Below, one piece after another: positions 16,416 through 25,753 of a DNA stretch of 64,000 nucleotides. Origin of the DNA: Lysobacterales bacterium (GTDB lineage: Bacteria; Pseudomonadota; Gammaproteobacteria; Xanthomonadales; Xanthomonadaceae). The position numbers and the translations under genes were made by a program. The notes under the pieces were generated by a model that was not told the DNA's origin, made no database searches, and saw only the letters and a list, made by a program, of their open reading frames with translations. Positions within the stretch are counted from its first letter, which is position 1, and the number at the start of each line of letters is the position of its first letter. The stretch spans positions 1-64,000 of the forward strand of contig JAFLDZ010000016.1 in the NCBI GenBank assembly GCA_017302135.1, in the 5' to 3' direction.

Positions 16416-16446
16416 GAGACCCCCGGCTTCCGGGGGTCTCTCTTTA
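16416..16446 (+). terminator. Rho-independent terminator after the serine protease
   Basis: GAGACCCCCGG and its complement flank a 3-base loop, followed by TCTTTATC. It lies 26 bases after the protease stop. Confidence 0.9.
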
Positions 16447-16523
16447 TCATCCTTGCCGGTTTTCGCTGCGCGCGCGCCGGGAATGCGCCGGTTACACTGC
16501 GTTTTTTACCTGCGAACATCTGC

Positions 16524-17330
16524 ATGACCGACCTGCTCGCCGCCCTGCTGCTCGGCATCATCGAAGGCATCACCGAATTCCTGCCGATCTCCAGCACCGG
16601 TCATCTGCTGATCGCCGAACGCTGGCTGGGCCATCGCAGCGATCTGTTCAATATCGCGATCCAGGCCGGCGCGATCCTCGCGGTGGTCGCGATCTACTGG
16701 CAGCGGCTGTGGGGTCTGCTGGTCGGTTTTCGCGAACGCGAGAACTTCGACTACGCCGTCAAGCTGGCGGTCGCGTTCGGCGTCACCGCGGTCGGCGGGC
16801 TGCTGGTCAAGCAACTGGGTTGGGAATTGCCCGATGAAGTGCGGCCGATCGCCTGGGCGCTGATCATCGGCGGCGTATGGATGCTGCTGGCCGAACACTT
16901 CGCCGCCAGGCGCGCGGCCACGCTCGGCGAACGCAGCGACATCAGTTGGACAGTAGCGATCCTCGTCGGTATCGCCCAGGTCGTGGCCGGCGTGTTCCCG
17001 GGTACTTCGCGCTCGGGCGCGACCATCTTCGTCGCGCTGCTCGCCGGCACCACCAGCCGCGTCGCCGCGACCGAGTTCGCGTTCCTCGTCGGTATTCCGA
17101 CGATGTTCGCCGCCACCGCCTACGAACTGCTGAGCGTATTCAAGGACGGCGGCGCCGCGCACGAAGACTGGACCGCGCTTGCGATCGCATTCGTCGCTTC
17201 GGCGATCACCGCGTTCGTCGCGGTGAAATGGCTGTTGCGCTACATCCAGAGCCACCGCTTCACCGCGTTTTCGGTGTATCGCTTCGTGCTGGGCGCGGCG
17301 TTGCTGATGCTGGTGCCTGCGGGCGAATGA
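16524..17330 (+). CDS. uppP: Undecaprenyl-diphosphatase UppP (BacA)
   Basis: 268 residues from ATG 16524, the standard UppP length. The two active-site motifs are present: EFLPISSTGHLLIAE near residues 17-31 and PGTSRSGATI near 160. About eight transmembrane segments follow the family pattern. It dephosphorylates undecaprenyl pyrophosphate at the periplasmic face to recycle the lipid carrier for peptidoglycan. Its stop overlaps the next start as ATGA, so it shares a transcript with the BenE-like transporter. Confidence 0.97.
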   Translation: MTDLLAALLLGIIEGITEFLPISSTGHLLIAERWLGHRSDLFNIAIQAGAILAVVAIYWQRLWGLLVGFRERENFDYAVKLAVAFGVTAVGGLLVKQLGWELPDEVRPIAWALIIGGVWMLLAEHFAARRAATLGERSDISWTVAILVGIAQVVAGVFPGTSRSGATIFVALLAGTTSRVAATEFAFLVGIPTMFAATAYELLSVFKDGGAAHEDWTALAIAFVASAITAFVAVKWLLRYIQSHRFTAFSVYRFVLGAALLMLVPAGE

Positions 17331-18526
17331 ACGCGGCGGCACCCGACGACGCTTCGGGGCGCCGTATCTGGCTGCGCGACATCGCGCTGTCGTCGGTCGC
17401 AGCGGGCTTTGTCACCGTGCTGGTCGGATTCACCAGCTCGGCGGTGATCGTGTTCCAGGCCGCGCAGGCGCTGGGCGCGTCGGCAGCGGAGACCGCATCC
17501 TGGCTGTGGGCGCTGGGCATCGGCATGGGCGTCACCTGCATCGGCCTCTCGCTGCGCTGGCGGATACCGGTCGTCACCGCCTGGTCGACGCCGGGCGCGG
17601 CGATGCTGATCGCCAGCAACGCCGGCGTACCGCTGTCCGATGCCATCGGTGCATTCGTGCTGGTCGCGGCGCTGACCGCCATTGTCGGTTTCAGCGGCGT
17701 GTTCGAGCGCGGTATGCGCCGGGTGCCGCTGACGCTGGCGTCCGGCCTGCTCGGCGGCGTGCTGCTGCGCTTCGGCATGGACGTGTTCGTGTCGATGCGC
17801 GCGCAGATGGCGATGACGCTCGCGATGTTCGTCGTGTATCTGTGCGGACGGCGCTGGTTTCCTCGTTACGCCGTGCTGGCGACGCTGCTCGTGGGCATGG
17901 CCATTGCGGGCGGCTCAGGCCTGCTGCATCTGGACGACGTCGAACTGCGCATCGCGCGGCCGATCTTCACGATGCCGTCGCTGTCGTTCGCAGCCGTATT
18001 CGGCATCGCGCTGCCGCTGTTCGTGGTCACGATGGCCTCGCAGAACATTCCCGGCGTCGCGGTGCTGCGCGCCTCGGGCTACGCACCGCCGGTGTCGTCG
18101 ACCATCGGCTGGATCGGCATCGCCAATACCCTGCTCGCGCCGTTCGGCGCGTACTCGCTGTGCATGGCGGCGATCACCGCCGCGATCTGCAGCGGCCGCG
18201 AGGCGCACCCGGAGCCGTCGAAGCGCTATGTGGCATCGGTGTTCGCCGGCATTTTCTATCTCTTCACGGGCGTGTTCGGTGCGACCGTCGCCGCACTGTT
18301 CGCGGCATTTCCGAAAGAACTGGTGATGGCGATCGCCGGCTTGGCGCTGTTCGGCACCATCGGCAACAGCCTCGCTGTTGCACTGCGCGAAGATCGCGAT
18401 CGCGAAGCCGCGCTGATCACCTTCCTGGTGACCGCCTCCGGATTCAGCCTCGGCGGCATCGGCTCGGCGTTCTGGGGCCTGATCGCCGGCGGGATCGCCC
18501 TGCTGCTGCGCCCTCGCGCGCGCTGA
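17327..18526 (+). CDS. benE: BenE family benzoate/H+ symporter-like transporter
   Basis: This 399-residue membrane protein has about 12 hydrophobic segments. Family signatures include TAWSTPGAAMLIAS, LPLFVVTMASQNIPGVAVLR and TGVFGATVAALFAAFPKELV. BenE proteins are annotated as benzoate importers, but no benzoate-degradation gene is nearby and it is coupled to uppP by a 4-bp overlap, so the true substrate may differ. The symbol reflects family membership only. Confidence 0.9.
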   Translation: MNAAAPDDASGRRIWLRDIALSSVAAGFVTVLVGFTSSAVIVFQAAQALGASAAETASWLWALGIGMGVTCIGLSLRWRIPVVTAWSTPGAAMLIASNAGVPLSDAIGAFVLVAALTAIVGFSGVFERGMRRVPLTLASGLLGGVLLRFGMDVFVSMRAQMAMTLAMFVVYLCGRRWFPRYAVLATLLVGMAIAGGSGLLHLDDVELRIARPIFTMPSLSFAAVFGIALPLFVVTMASQNIPGVAVLRASGYAPPVSSTIGWIGIANTLLAPFGAYSLCMAAITAAICSGREAHPEPSKRYVASVFAGIFYLFTGVFGATVAALFAAFPKELVMAIAGLALFGTIGNSLAVALREDRDREAALITFLVTASGFSLGGIGSAFWGLIAGGIALLLRPRAR

Positions 18527-18633
18527 CCGCGACCGGGTGTATCGTTCGGGAACGCGGAGCCGTCCGCGACATCCGGGCATGAACCCCGCCCGTCTTACCG
18601 CACGTTCAAGGATGCACTCCCGCGGAGCCCACC

Positions 18634-19476
18634 ATGACCCGTTCCCTGTCGATGCCGATATTGCCGCTGATCCTGCCGCTGATTTTGTCGCTGATGCTCG
18701 TCGCCTGCGCGCAACCCCGCTCGCCCGCTGACGCATCCGTCGCCGCCACAGCATCGCAACCGGTGCGCAACGATACGATGGGCAGCAATATGCTGGATGG
18801 CTATCACTGGCGCCTGCAGGACGCCACCGACGCGCAGGGGCGTCGCATCGATGCGCTGCTGGTGCGGCCGACGCAGCCGCTGCAGTTCGATTTCGTCGAT
18901 GGCCGCATCCATATCGCCAACGCATGCAACCGCATGAGTGGAGATGTCCGCATCGACGGCGACACCCTGCGCACCGGCCCGCTGGTGTCGACGAAGATGG
19001 CCTGCGCGGATCCGGCGGTGATGGCGCTGGACGCTGAAGTCGCGAAACGACTGGAAGGCAGGATCGGATTGCGACTGCTCGAAAGCGACCCGCCGCAGTT
19101 GATCTGGACTGCCGCAAACGGCGACAGCCTGCGCTTCATCGGCATGGCCCCGCCGGAAATCCGTTTCGGCAATCCGGGCACGATCGTGTTCATGGAAGTG
19201 GCCGCGCACCGCAAACCCTGCAAGCACCCGATGATGCCGTCGCCCAGGCAATGCCTCGAAGTGCGGGAACTCCATTACGACGCCGATGGTCTGCGTTCAG
19301 GCACACCCGGCGCATGGCAGCTGTTCCATGACACCATCGAGGGCTACACCCACGAAGAAGGCGTCCGCAACGTACTGCGCATCAAACGCTTTGCGATCGC
19401 GAATCCGCCGATGGATGCGCCCGCAACCGGTTACGTGCTCGACATGGTGATCGAATCACAGACCGTCGACCCGTGA
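18634..19476 (+). CDS. META domain lipoprotein with C-terminal DUF4377-like region
   Basis: This 280-residue lipoprotein has the lipobox LMLVAC (Cys25). Residues about 55-170 form a META/HslJ-like domain, with the telltale FVDGRIHIANACNRMSGDV. Residues about 180-275 resemble DUF4377, with AAHRKPCKHPMMPSPRQCLEVRE split here as AAHRKPC and MPSPRQCLEVRE. These proteins are periplasmic envelope lipoproteins linked with stress or novobiocin sensitivity in other bacteria; the exact role is unknown. A META-only lipoprotein follows 82 bp downstream, so the pair is probably co-expressed. Confidence 0.85.
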   Translation: MTRSLSMPILPLILPLILSLMLVACAQPRSPADASVAATASQPVRNDTMGSNMLDGYHWRLQDATDAQGRRIDALLVRPTQPLQFDFVDGRIHIANACNRMSGDVRIDGDTLRTGPLVSTKMACADPAVMALDAEVAKRLEGRIGLRLLESDPPQLIWTAANGDSLRFIGMAPPEIRFGNPGTIVFMEVAAHRKPCKHPMMPSPRQCLEVRELHYDADGLRSGTPGAWQLFHDTIEGYTHEEGVRNVLRIKRFAIANPPMDAPATGYVLDMVIESQTVDP

Positions 19477-19558
19477 TCACGCCCGCACGCGCCGTCGGCG
19501 CCTTCCCTTCGTTTTTCTTTTTCGTTTCTGCTTCTTTTTCGATTTCCGGAGAACCGAC

Positions 19559-20083
19559 ATGATCCTGCGCAACGCACTGCTCGCCGCCACTGTTTTCGTT
19601 TCGACCACCGCCTGCGCGTCCGCCGACACCAGCGGCGATACGTCCGGTTCCGCACGCGCCGATGCTGCGGCCTCGGGCGCTGAACGCGAACGCATCGCGC
19701 GCTTCAGCCCGACCGAACTGAGCAACACCGGCGGCTGGACGCTGGAGTCCGCCAACGCGGCGGGCGGCGCGGGCATCGCCGAAGTGCGCGCACCGGGCAT
19801 CGTTTTCGAAATGACATTCGCCAACGGCGAAGTCAGCGCCTCCGGCGGCTGCAACCGGCTGCGCGGCACGTACACGGTCGCAGGCAATCGCCTCGACATG
19901 ACGCTGGCCATCGCCACCCGCATGTCCTGCACCGACGACAAGAATCTCGCCGACCGCAGTTTCAGCGAACTGATGGGACAGTCGTTCAAGGTCGAACTGA
20001 TCGAACCGCAGCCCTACCGCATGCGCCTGACCAGCGACAGCGGCGACGTGCTGGTGTTCCAGGCCAAGCCGCTGCCGTTGTGA
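19559..20083 (+). CDS. META/HslJ-like lipoprotein
   Basis: 174 residues preceded by a TTTCCGGAGAACC ribosome site. The N-terminus MILRNALLAATVFVSTTAC gives a lipobox-like TTAC. The META core spans about residues 45-170, with FANGEVSASGGCNRLRGTY and a closing strand VLVFQAKPLPL. It is a paralogue of the META half of the gene just upstream, suggesting local duplication. It is an envelope lipoprotein of unknown exact function. Confidence 0.85.
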   Translation: MILRNALLAATVFVSTTACASADTSGDTSGSARADAAASGAERERIARFSPTELSNTGGWTLESANAAGGAGIAEVRAPGIVFEMTFANGEVSASGGCNRLRGTYTVAGNRLDMTLAIATRMSCTDDKNLADRSFSELMGQSFKVELIEPQPYRMRLTSDSGDVLVFQAKPLPL

Positions 20084-20221
20084 GGCTTCTGCACGTGCGG
20101 GACTGATCCGATCAGGTCCGCGATTTGGATGACTGACGACTTCGTGCCGACGGCACGGAGTCGACGGCGCTCACGACTTTGAGGTGATCGCTCCGGGAAA
20201 GTCTTCCGCGCCGCCTCGGGC

Positions 20222-20716
20222 TCAGCGCTTGCGAACGACGTAAAGCCTGGGCAGCGAATCGTGCCAGCCGCGCCGCTCATCGCTGGAGAACAGCAGCGAG
20301 AACGGCTCGAACGGAATGAAACGGGCGAAAGTGCGGCCGACGATCTGGCCCCACCGCGGCTTGCCGCCATCCTCGGTGACCACTCGCGTACCGGTCACCA
20401 GCTTGCCGATGGTGAAACCGAAGATGCTCTCCATCGGAATGTAGTAGAGCAGCATCGCAGCGATGCCGATGCCGTAATCGCGGAGCAAATTCGGGGTTTC
20501 CAGGCTATCCAGCGCCGCCTCGCCGCCGCGCACGTACAGCCAGACCACGTACGGCATCAGCGCCACCATCGACACCACCGTAAAGCACACGTAATCGATC
20601 AGCCAGTTGAACAACCGGCGCCACCGACCCGCCGGTTCGATCCTCAGCCGTTCTTCCGATGTGGTCTCGGCGATCTTCGCCGCTGGCATGTGGTAAGGAT
20701 TGTGTTCCTGATCCAT
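20222..20716 (-). CDS. RDD family membrane protein
   Basis: 164 residues from the ATG at 20716 (GGAAG upstream). The RDD signature is visible as RLRIEPAGRWRRLFNWLIDY, with further hydrophobic segments at about 50-75 and 100-125. GKLVTGTRVVTEDGGKPRWG and GRTFARFIPFEP are the conserved second half. RDD proteins are small polytopic membrane proteins of uncertain, probably transport-related, role. It starts 31 bp after the stop of the YbhB-family gene, in the same direction. Confidence 0.88.
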   Translation of the reverse strand: MDQEHNPYHMPAAKIAETTSEERLRIEPAGRWRRLFNWLIDYVCFTVVSMVALMPYVVWLYVRGGEAALDSLETPNLLRDYGIGIAAMLLYYIPMESIFGFTIGKLVTGTRVVTEDGGKPRWGQIVGRTFARFIPFEPFSLLFSSDERRGWHDSLPRLYVVRKR

Positions 20717-20747
20717 CAATCTTCCAACCGCAGCCGCAGCGGCCGGC

Positions 20748-21362
20748 TCATGACGCCACGTCCGGATTGAGCGAATACGTTCCGTAGATCGCCGCTTCGG
20801 CCAGCACGTGTCCGTGCATGGCGCGGAACACATCGGCGGCGGCGAATCTCGCCGGCAGATCGAGGCGATCGATATCCAGCGCGAACACCCGGAAAAAATA
20901 GCGGTGCAGGCGCAGGTCGTGGCCCGGCGGATACGGGCCGTCGTAGCCGAGGTAGTCGCCGCCCATGTCGGCATCGCCGGCGAACCATCCGGTGTAGTCG
21001 TTCAAACCGTGGCGCGCGCCCACGGGTCCACCCGGCGCGGGTTTGCCTCGCGCCGTCACGCCATCGCCGCAACTGCCCGCTGCGAGTTCATGCGCATCGG
21101 CGGGAATATCGACCATGACCCAATGCACGAAATCGCCGCGCGGATGTTCGACCGGGATATCGATCGCCTCGTCGGCGACCAGCGCGCCATCGGTCGGCGC
21201 ATCCGGATCGACGCACAGCAGCACGAAGCTGCGGACGCCCGCCGGCGCATCGCTCCAGCGCAGATGCGGATTGCGATTGCCACCGAAACCCTCCGGCGTG
21301 CCCATCGCGAATTCGGCGGGGATGCGCTGACGATGTTCGAAACTCTCACTCATGATCTGCAT
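20748..21362 (-). CDS. YbhB/YbcL family Raf-kinase-inhibitor-like protein
   Basis: 204 residues from the ATG at 21362, with AGGAG seven bases upstream. The PEBP fold is marked by NPHLRWSDAPAGVRSFVLLC, DPDAPT, HWVMVDIPAD and GPYPPGHDLRLHRYFFRVFAL, covering the anion-binding pocket. Bacterial YbhB proteins are cytosolic and their ligands are not settled. It lies between the TPR-sulfotransferase gene upstream and an RDD gene downstream, closely spaced. Confidence 0.93.
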   Translation of the reverse strand: MQIMSESFEHRQRIPAEFAMGTPEGFGGNRNPHLRWSDAPAGVRSFVLLCVDPDAPTDGALVADEAIDIPVEHPRGDFVHWVMVDIPADAHELAAGSCGDGVTARGKPAPGGPVGARHGLNDYTGWFAGDADMGGDYLGYDGPYPPGHDLRLHRYFFRVFALDIDRLDLPARFAAADVFRAMHGHVLAEAAIYGTYSLNPDVAS

Positions 21363-21385
21363 GGCGTGCTCCTGGTCTGACCTGA

Positions 21386-23473
21386 TCAACGCTCCGGATA
21401 GCCCAACGTCTGCGCGACCTGCGACAACAGCGCGAACGGCTCGGCCAGCGGCTTGGCGTATTCGCGCCAGTGGCCGAACGGGAACCGCTGGAAGCCGAGC
21501 GCAGTCGCCGGCGGCACCTGGATTTCCTCGAGGCCGAGGCCACCGCCGACTTCGGCGGCGAAAGCTTCGACATTGGTCAGCGCATGATCGGTGGCGACGA
21601 TCTTGTGCGGCTGCAGGTTGTCCCTGCGCAGCGCGGCCACGTGCTGCAGGTGCCGCGCCATCCACAGCGCGGCGTCGGTCGGCGAAGCGATGCCGTACGG
21701 CATGGTGCTGCCGAACGCCAACCATTCCAGCAGCATGTCGCGCGGGTCGCGCAGCGCGATCATCACGATCGCACCGGGCTGCAGAGGGCGCAGCATCTTC
21801 AGCAATGCGTTGTCCCAGAACGGCAGCCAGTCGATGACGATGCCGTCGCGGATCCCGCGCGCAGGCAGCGCGGCATGCCATTCGGCGAGCAAACGCTCCG
21901 GAGTCAATCTGCCGTCGTTGAGCGCGGCGATGGTGTCGGGATTCTGCAGCGGATCCTGCGGCGGATTCGGTGCGAAGCGGTCGGCGCGCAGCGGATAGCC
22001 GGCATGGCCGATCACCGCAGCGACCTTCTCGACACCCGAACCCGGCAGGCCCCACAGATACGCCACCGGCGGCGTGCCCGGCACGGTCGTGGCCGCATCG
22101 GGCCAAACGCCGCCGACCGGGCCGGCGGGACCGGGACTCGTCAACGGCCAGCGCGCGGTCGCTTCGCCGGCATTGAGCGCAGTCCAGGTCGCCGCCGCAT
22201 CGGCGTAGCGACCGGCGCGATCCTGCGCATAGCCGAGCCAGGGCATCAGTCCGCGTTTGGCCTCGTCATCGCCGGCTTTGGCGATCAGGCCCTCGATGTG
22301 GGCGATGGCGTCTTCGGGCTGGTCGCGGATCATGCGATCGAGCACGCGCATTTCGGCGCTGGTGCGGCCCGGTTCGACTTCGATGATGCGCTTCGCGAGC
22401 GCATCGACCGCCTCGGTCTCGCCGCGCGCTTCGTGCAGATGCATCGCCGCTTCGAGCGCAAGGACGTGTTCGGGCGTGGCCGCCAGCCAGCGGTCGACGA
22501 CCGCCTTGGCGCCGTCGCCGCCTTCGGGCTCGAACGCGAGCCGCAGTTGCCACAGCCGCGCCGCTTCCGGATGTCGTTCCAGCGCGGCGTCGAGCGTGGT
22601 GCGGGCATCGGCGACATCGCCGGTGCGGCGCCAGATGTCGGTGGCCATCGACCACGCGCGCGGGTCGCGCGGATCTTCGGCCAGGGCCTCTCGCAGATGC
22701 TTGATCGCGGATTCCTGGCGGCCCATCGCCATTTCGAGTTCGGCGGTCATGCGCTTCAGCGCAGGCGTGGCGGTCGCGGGGTTGTCCAGCAGCGGCTGCA
22801 GCACGTCCAGCGCTTCGTCGGGCCGCTGTTGCTGCAACAGCACGTCCGCGAGCAGGCCGCGCAGGCCCTGCATGGCAGGCGACAGGTCGATGACCTTGCG
22901 GAACGCCTGCTCGGCGAACGCGAACTGGCGCTGGTTGAGATGCGCGAACCCGAGCGCGTACAGCACCTGCAGATCGTCCGGCATCTGTTCGGCGGCGCGG
23001 ATCAGCAGGGTCTGCGCGCGGGCGCCGTCGCCGCGACGCAGGGCGATCATGCCTTCGAGCGTTTTCACCCAGACGTGGTCGGGCGAAAGCCGGGCGGCGG
23101 AACGCTGCAGGCGTTCGGCTTCGTCGATCTCGCCCCGCCCGATCGCCATCTGCGCCTGCAGGATGTAGGCCGGAAACTGGTTCGGGTCGAGATCGAGCGT
23201 ACGCGCGAGCGCGGCCTGGGCCTCGCCGAGCTTGTGCTCGTTGAGCAGGAAACCGGCGCGCTGGAAATGCAGGTTGGCGTCTTCCGGCGCCAGCAGCACC
23301 GCGCGGGCGATCGCATGCTGCGCGGCGGCCAGGTCGCCGTTGGCGCGTTCGGCATGGGCCAGCAGTGCGTACGCGTGGGCATCGTGCGGCGCTTCGGCCA
23401 CGGATACGCGGGCCAGCGACAGGGCTTCGGCGTTGGCGCCGCGCCGCAGGGCGGCAAAAATTCGTGCTTGCAT
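21386..23473 (-). CDS. TPR repeat protein with C-terminal sulfotransferase-like domain
   Basis: This 695-residue protein has about ten tetratricopeptide units through residue about 440 (for example AEQAFRKVIDLSPAMQGLRG and ARTTLDAALERHPEAARLWQ). The C-terminal 230 residues resemble the sulfotransferase fold: a P-loop-like LWGLPGSGVEKVAAVIG near 465-481 and a 3'-phosphate-binding strand IVMIALRDPRDMLLEW near 600. PAPS-using TPR-sulfotransferases are common in Lysobacteraceae, but the 5'-PSB motif here has GSGVEK instead of RSGTT-like, so activity is uncertain. No signal peptide is seen. Confidence 0.8.
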   Translation of the reverse strand: MQARIFAALRRGANAEALSLARVSVAEAPHDAHAYALLAHAERANGDLAAAQHAIARAVLLAPEDANLHFQRAGFLLNEHKLGEAQAALARTLDLDPNQFPAYILQAQMAIGRGEIDEAERLQRSAARLSPDHVWVKTLEGMIALRRGDGARAQTLLIRAAEQMPDDLQVLYALGFAHLNQRQFAFAEQAFRKVIDLSPAMQGLRGLLADVLLQQQRPDEALDVLQPLLDNPATATPALKRMTAELEMAMGRQESAIKHLREALAEDPRDPRAWSMATDIWRRTGDVADARTTLDAALERHPEAARLWQLRLAFEPEGGDGAKAVVDRWLAATPEHVLALEAAMHLHEARGETEAVDALAKRIIEVEPGRTSAEMRVLDRMIRDQPEDAIAHIEGLIAKAGDDEAKRGLMPWLGYAQDRAGRYADAAATWTALNAGEATARWPLTSPGPAGPVGGVWPDAATTVPGTPPVAYLWGLPGSGVEKVAAVIGHAGYPLRADRFAPNPPQDPLQNPDTIAALNDGRLTPERLLAEWHAALPARGIRDGIVIDWLPFWDNALLKMLRPLQPGAIVMIALRDPRDMLLEWLAFGSTMPYGIASPTDAALWMARHLQHVAALRRDNLQPHKIVATDHALTNVEAFAAEVGGGLGLEEIQVPPATALGFQRFPFGHWREYAKPLAEPFALLSQVAQTLGYPER

Positions 23474-23554
23474 GGGAGGTTCTGGAACTGCGGGGCTGAG
23501 CCCGGAAGCGTCTAGTGTAACGCCCGCAGGGAATGTGCCCTCCGGGGGAAAACG

Positions 23555-24559
23555 TCAGCTGTCGAACGCCGCCGACAGCCGCCGCGCGACCCAACGCTCG
23601 GCATAACCGTCGAAGCGCGCGGTTTCCAGAAACCCGCAGTGCCCGCCCCAGCGTGCGATCTCGATCAGCGCCGTATCCGGCAAACGCAGCGCATGGAATT
23701 CTTCCACCGGAATGACCGGATCGTCATCGGCGGTCAGCAGGTCGGCCGGCACGTCCAGACCCGCGAGCCGGTCGCCGGCGATGGCGTAGCCGTTGAAGTA
23801 ATCGTCGAGCGTGTCGAAATCGGTGTGCCGCTCCACCATCCAGCGCGTGAGTTCGCGCATCTCGAGCTTGAGCACGCGGTCGTCGAAGTCGTAATACTGC
23901 GGAAAGCGGTCGCGCTTGCGGCGCAGCGATGCGCGCCAGCTCTGCTCGAAATAGCGCAGATACACCGGAATGCCCTGCTCCAGACGGGTCATGGTCACCG
24001 CCGGATCCAGCACCGGACACACCGCCGCCACCCGCGCCAGCGGCAGTCCGGCCGCGCGCGCGCGCAGGGCCACGCGCAGCGCGAAATTGCCGCCCAGCGA
24101 ATACCCCGCGACCACCATCGGCCGCGAAGACCCTGCGAGAAAGCGCTTCGCGACATCCGCCGCCGCATTCACCACTTCGTCGATGCGGTTGGAATGGAAA
24201 AGCGCCTGATTCAGATGATGGGTATCGCCGTGGTCGCGGAAATTGAGCCGGAACACTTCGAAACCGGCGCCGAGCAGATGCGCTGCGGTCGTGCGCATGT
24301 AGCTGGATTCGACGCTGCCCTCCCAACCGTGCAGCAACAGCGCCAGTCCGCGCGGTTCGACACCGGGCAACCGGCTGTGCACGCCTTCCAGACGCACGCC
24401 ATCGCCGCCATCGACGATGTACGGCTTGCTGATCGCACCGCTGCGCCGCAGCAGCAGCGCGCCGCGCGCGCGCCGCAGCGGACTGGTCGAAATCAGCGAC
24501 TGCAGATGCGGGCTGCGCAGCCACAGTGGCGGACAGTAAGCGGAAGAAGACGTCCTCAT
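23555..24559 (-). CDS. YheT family alpha/beta hydrolase
   Basis: 334 residues from the ATG at 24559, which overlaps the preceding stop (ATGA). The family opening PPLWLRSPHLQSLI is followed by ALLLHGWEGSVESSY (oxyanion loop), a nucleophile elbow GYSLGGNFALR (Ser about 157), acid in LLTADDDPVIP and histidine in RWGGHCGFLE. YheT/EstA-like proteins are cytosolic or membrane-associated carboxylesterases. All triad residues are present. It is coupled to a small two-helix membrane protein. Confidence 0.93.
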   Translation of the reverse strand: MRTSSSAYCPPLWLRSPHLQSLISTSPLRRARGALLLRRSGAISKPYIVDGGDGVRLEGVHSRLPGVEPRGLALLLHGWEGSVESSYMRTTAAHLLGAGFEVFRLNFRDHGDTHHLNQALFHSNRIDEVVNAAADVAKRFLAGSSRPMVVAGYSLGGNFALRVALRARAAGLPLARVAAVCPVLDPAVTMTRLEQGIPVYLRYFEQSWRASLRRKRDRFPQYYDFDDRVLKLEMRELTRWMVERHTDFDTLDDYFNGYAIAGDRLAGLDVPADLLTADDDPVIPVEEFHALRLPDTALIEIARWGGHCGFLETARFDGYAERWVARRLSAAFDS

Positions 24560-24846
24560 CCGGTGAGAACATACGCCAAGGGCGGCAGCAGAATCGCACT
24601 GAACATCAGCGCAATGCCTGGCCGACGCAGCCGGAGACTGCGCGCGAGCAGCAGCGACACCAACGCTGCGAACAGGAACGCTCCGGTAGCGATCGCGAGC
24701 GCGTAGCCGCCCTCGGCATAACTCACCGCGCCGTTGCGGCCCCTGACCGCAATGCCGCCCTGCCACAGAACGAACCAACCGTAGCCGATCAGGAACAGCA
24801 TCAGGATGGCGATGATCAAACGTTCGGCGGTGGGATCTCTGCTCAT
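24556..24846 (-). CDS. Small membrane protein, unknown
   Basis: 96 residues with three hydrophobic stretches (LIIAILMLFLIGYGWFVL, ALAIATGAFLFAALVSLLLA and GIALMFSAILLPPLAYVL). The ATG at 24846 is chosen; a GTG nine bases upstream is possible and neither has a strong ribosome site. Its stop overlaps the YheT hydrolase start, so the two are coupled. No family is recognised. Confidence 0.7.
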   Translation of the reverse strand: MSRDPTAERLIIAILMLFLIGYGWFVLWQGGIAVRGRNGAVSYAEGGYALAIATGAFLFAALVSLLLARSLRLRRPGIALMFSAILLPPLAYVLTG

Positions 24847-24925
24847 GGTTCGCACGGACCTGTTGTACGGCGATATTCAAGTCCATCGGTGCGGATGTCG
24901 CAACGGCATGGCGCGATCGCCAGCC

Positions 24926-25744
24926 TCACGACGCCATCGCCTCCACGATCCGCATCCTGGCGGTGTCGGCCAAGCGGCGGCGGCCCTCGGCATCGCCCGG
25001 CAGAATCGGTTCGAGAAAGACCACCTCGGCGCTGCAGCCGGGTTCGCCGAGCAGGCGCAGCAGATTGGCGGCGAAACTCTCGGTCGGGCCGAACGCCACC
25101 ACCGTCTGTCGCGAGCCGCCGTCGCCGTAGCGCAGCGCCACCGGCTGCACCGGCACTTCGGCTTCCACCGCCGCGAGGAAGATGCGCGCGTGGAACGGGC
25201 CGACCTCGTCGCCGCCACGGGTGCGGCCTTCGGGAAACACGCCGACCGCACGGCCGTCGCGCAGGCGCGCCAGCATTTCGTGCAGCACGCCGCCGAGGGA
25301 TTCCTGATTGCCGCGCTGGTGATAGATGGTTTCGCCCATGGTCGCAAGCCAGCCGACCAGCGGCCAGCCGGCGATCTCGCGCTTGGCGACGAAGCCCATC
25401 ATCCGATAGCTGTGCAGTGCGGTGATATCGATCCAGCTGACATGGTTGGCGACGAACATGACGGCGCCCGGGAGCGGCGTGCCGATCCGGCGCATGCGGA
25501 AACCGAATACCCGCATCAATCCGCCCTGCCACCAGCGCACCATGCAGTGACCGAGGCGGTCGTCGCCGATACGGATCCCACCGAAGGGCGGCGACATCAG
25601 GATCAGGGTGATCGGCAGATGCACCAGCACGTGCCAAAACAGCATCGGCGTGCGGATGAGATAGCGCAGCGGCCGTGCGGCGCGCGCGATGAGAAGGGCT
25701 CCGGTCATCGGGCCACCATAACGGGGCGGATTAGAGCTTTGCAT
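24926..25744 (-). CDS. Lysophospholipid (1-acylglycerol-3-phosphate) acyltransferase
   Basis: 272 residues; an ATG at 25706 would remove 12 residues and is equally plausible. The PlsC catalytic motif NHVSWID (HX4D) lies near residue 100 and the glycerol-phosphate motif FPEGR near 175. An N-terminal hydrophobic helix (about 35-55) anchors it to the inner membrane. It transfers acyl groups to lysophosphatidic acid or a related acceptor such as an aminolipid. It follows a hotdog thioesterase gene by ten bases, making a small lipid operon. Confidence 0.92.
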   Translation of the reverse strand: MQSSNPPRYGGPMTGALLIARAARPLRYLIRTPMLFWHVLVHLPITLILMSPPFGGIRIGDDRLGHCMVRWWQGGLMRVFGFRMRRIGTPLPGAVMFVANHVSWIDITALHSYRMMGFVAKREIAGWPLVGWLATMGETIYHQRGNQESLGGVLHEMLARLRDGRAVGVFPEGRTRGGDEVGPFHARIFLAAVEAEVPVQPVALRYGDGGSRQTVVAFGPTESFAANLLRLLGEPGCSAEVVFLEPILPGDAEGRRRLADTARMRIVEAMAS

Positions 25745-25753
25745 AGGGGCCGG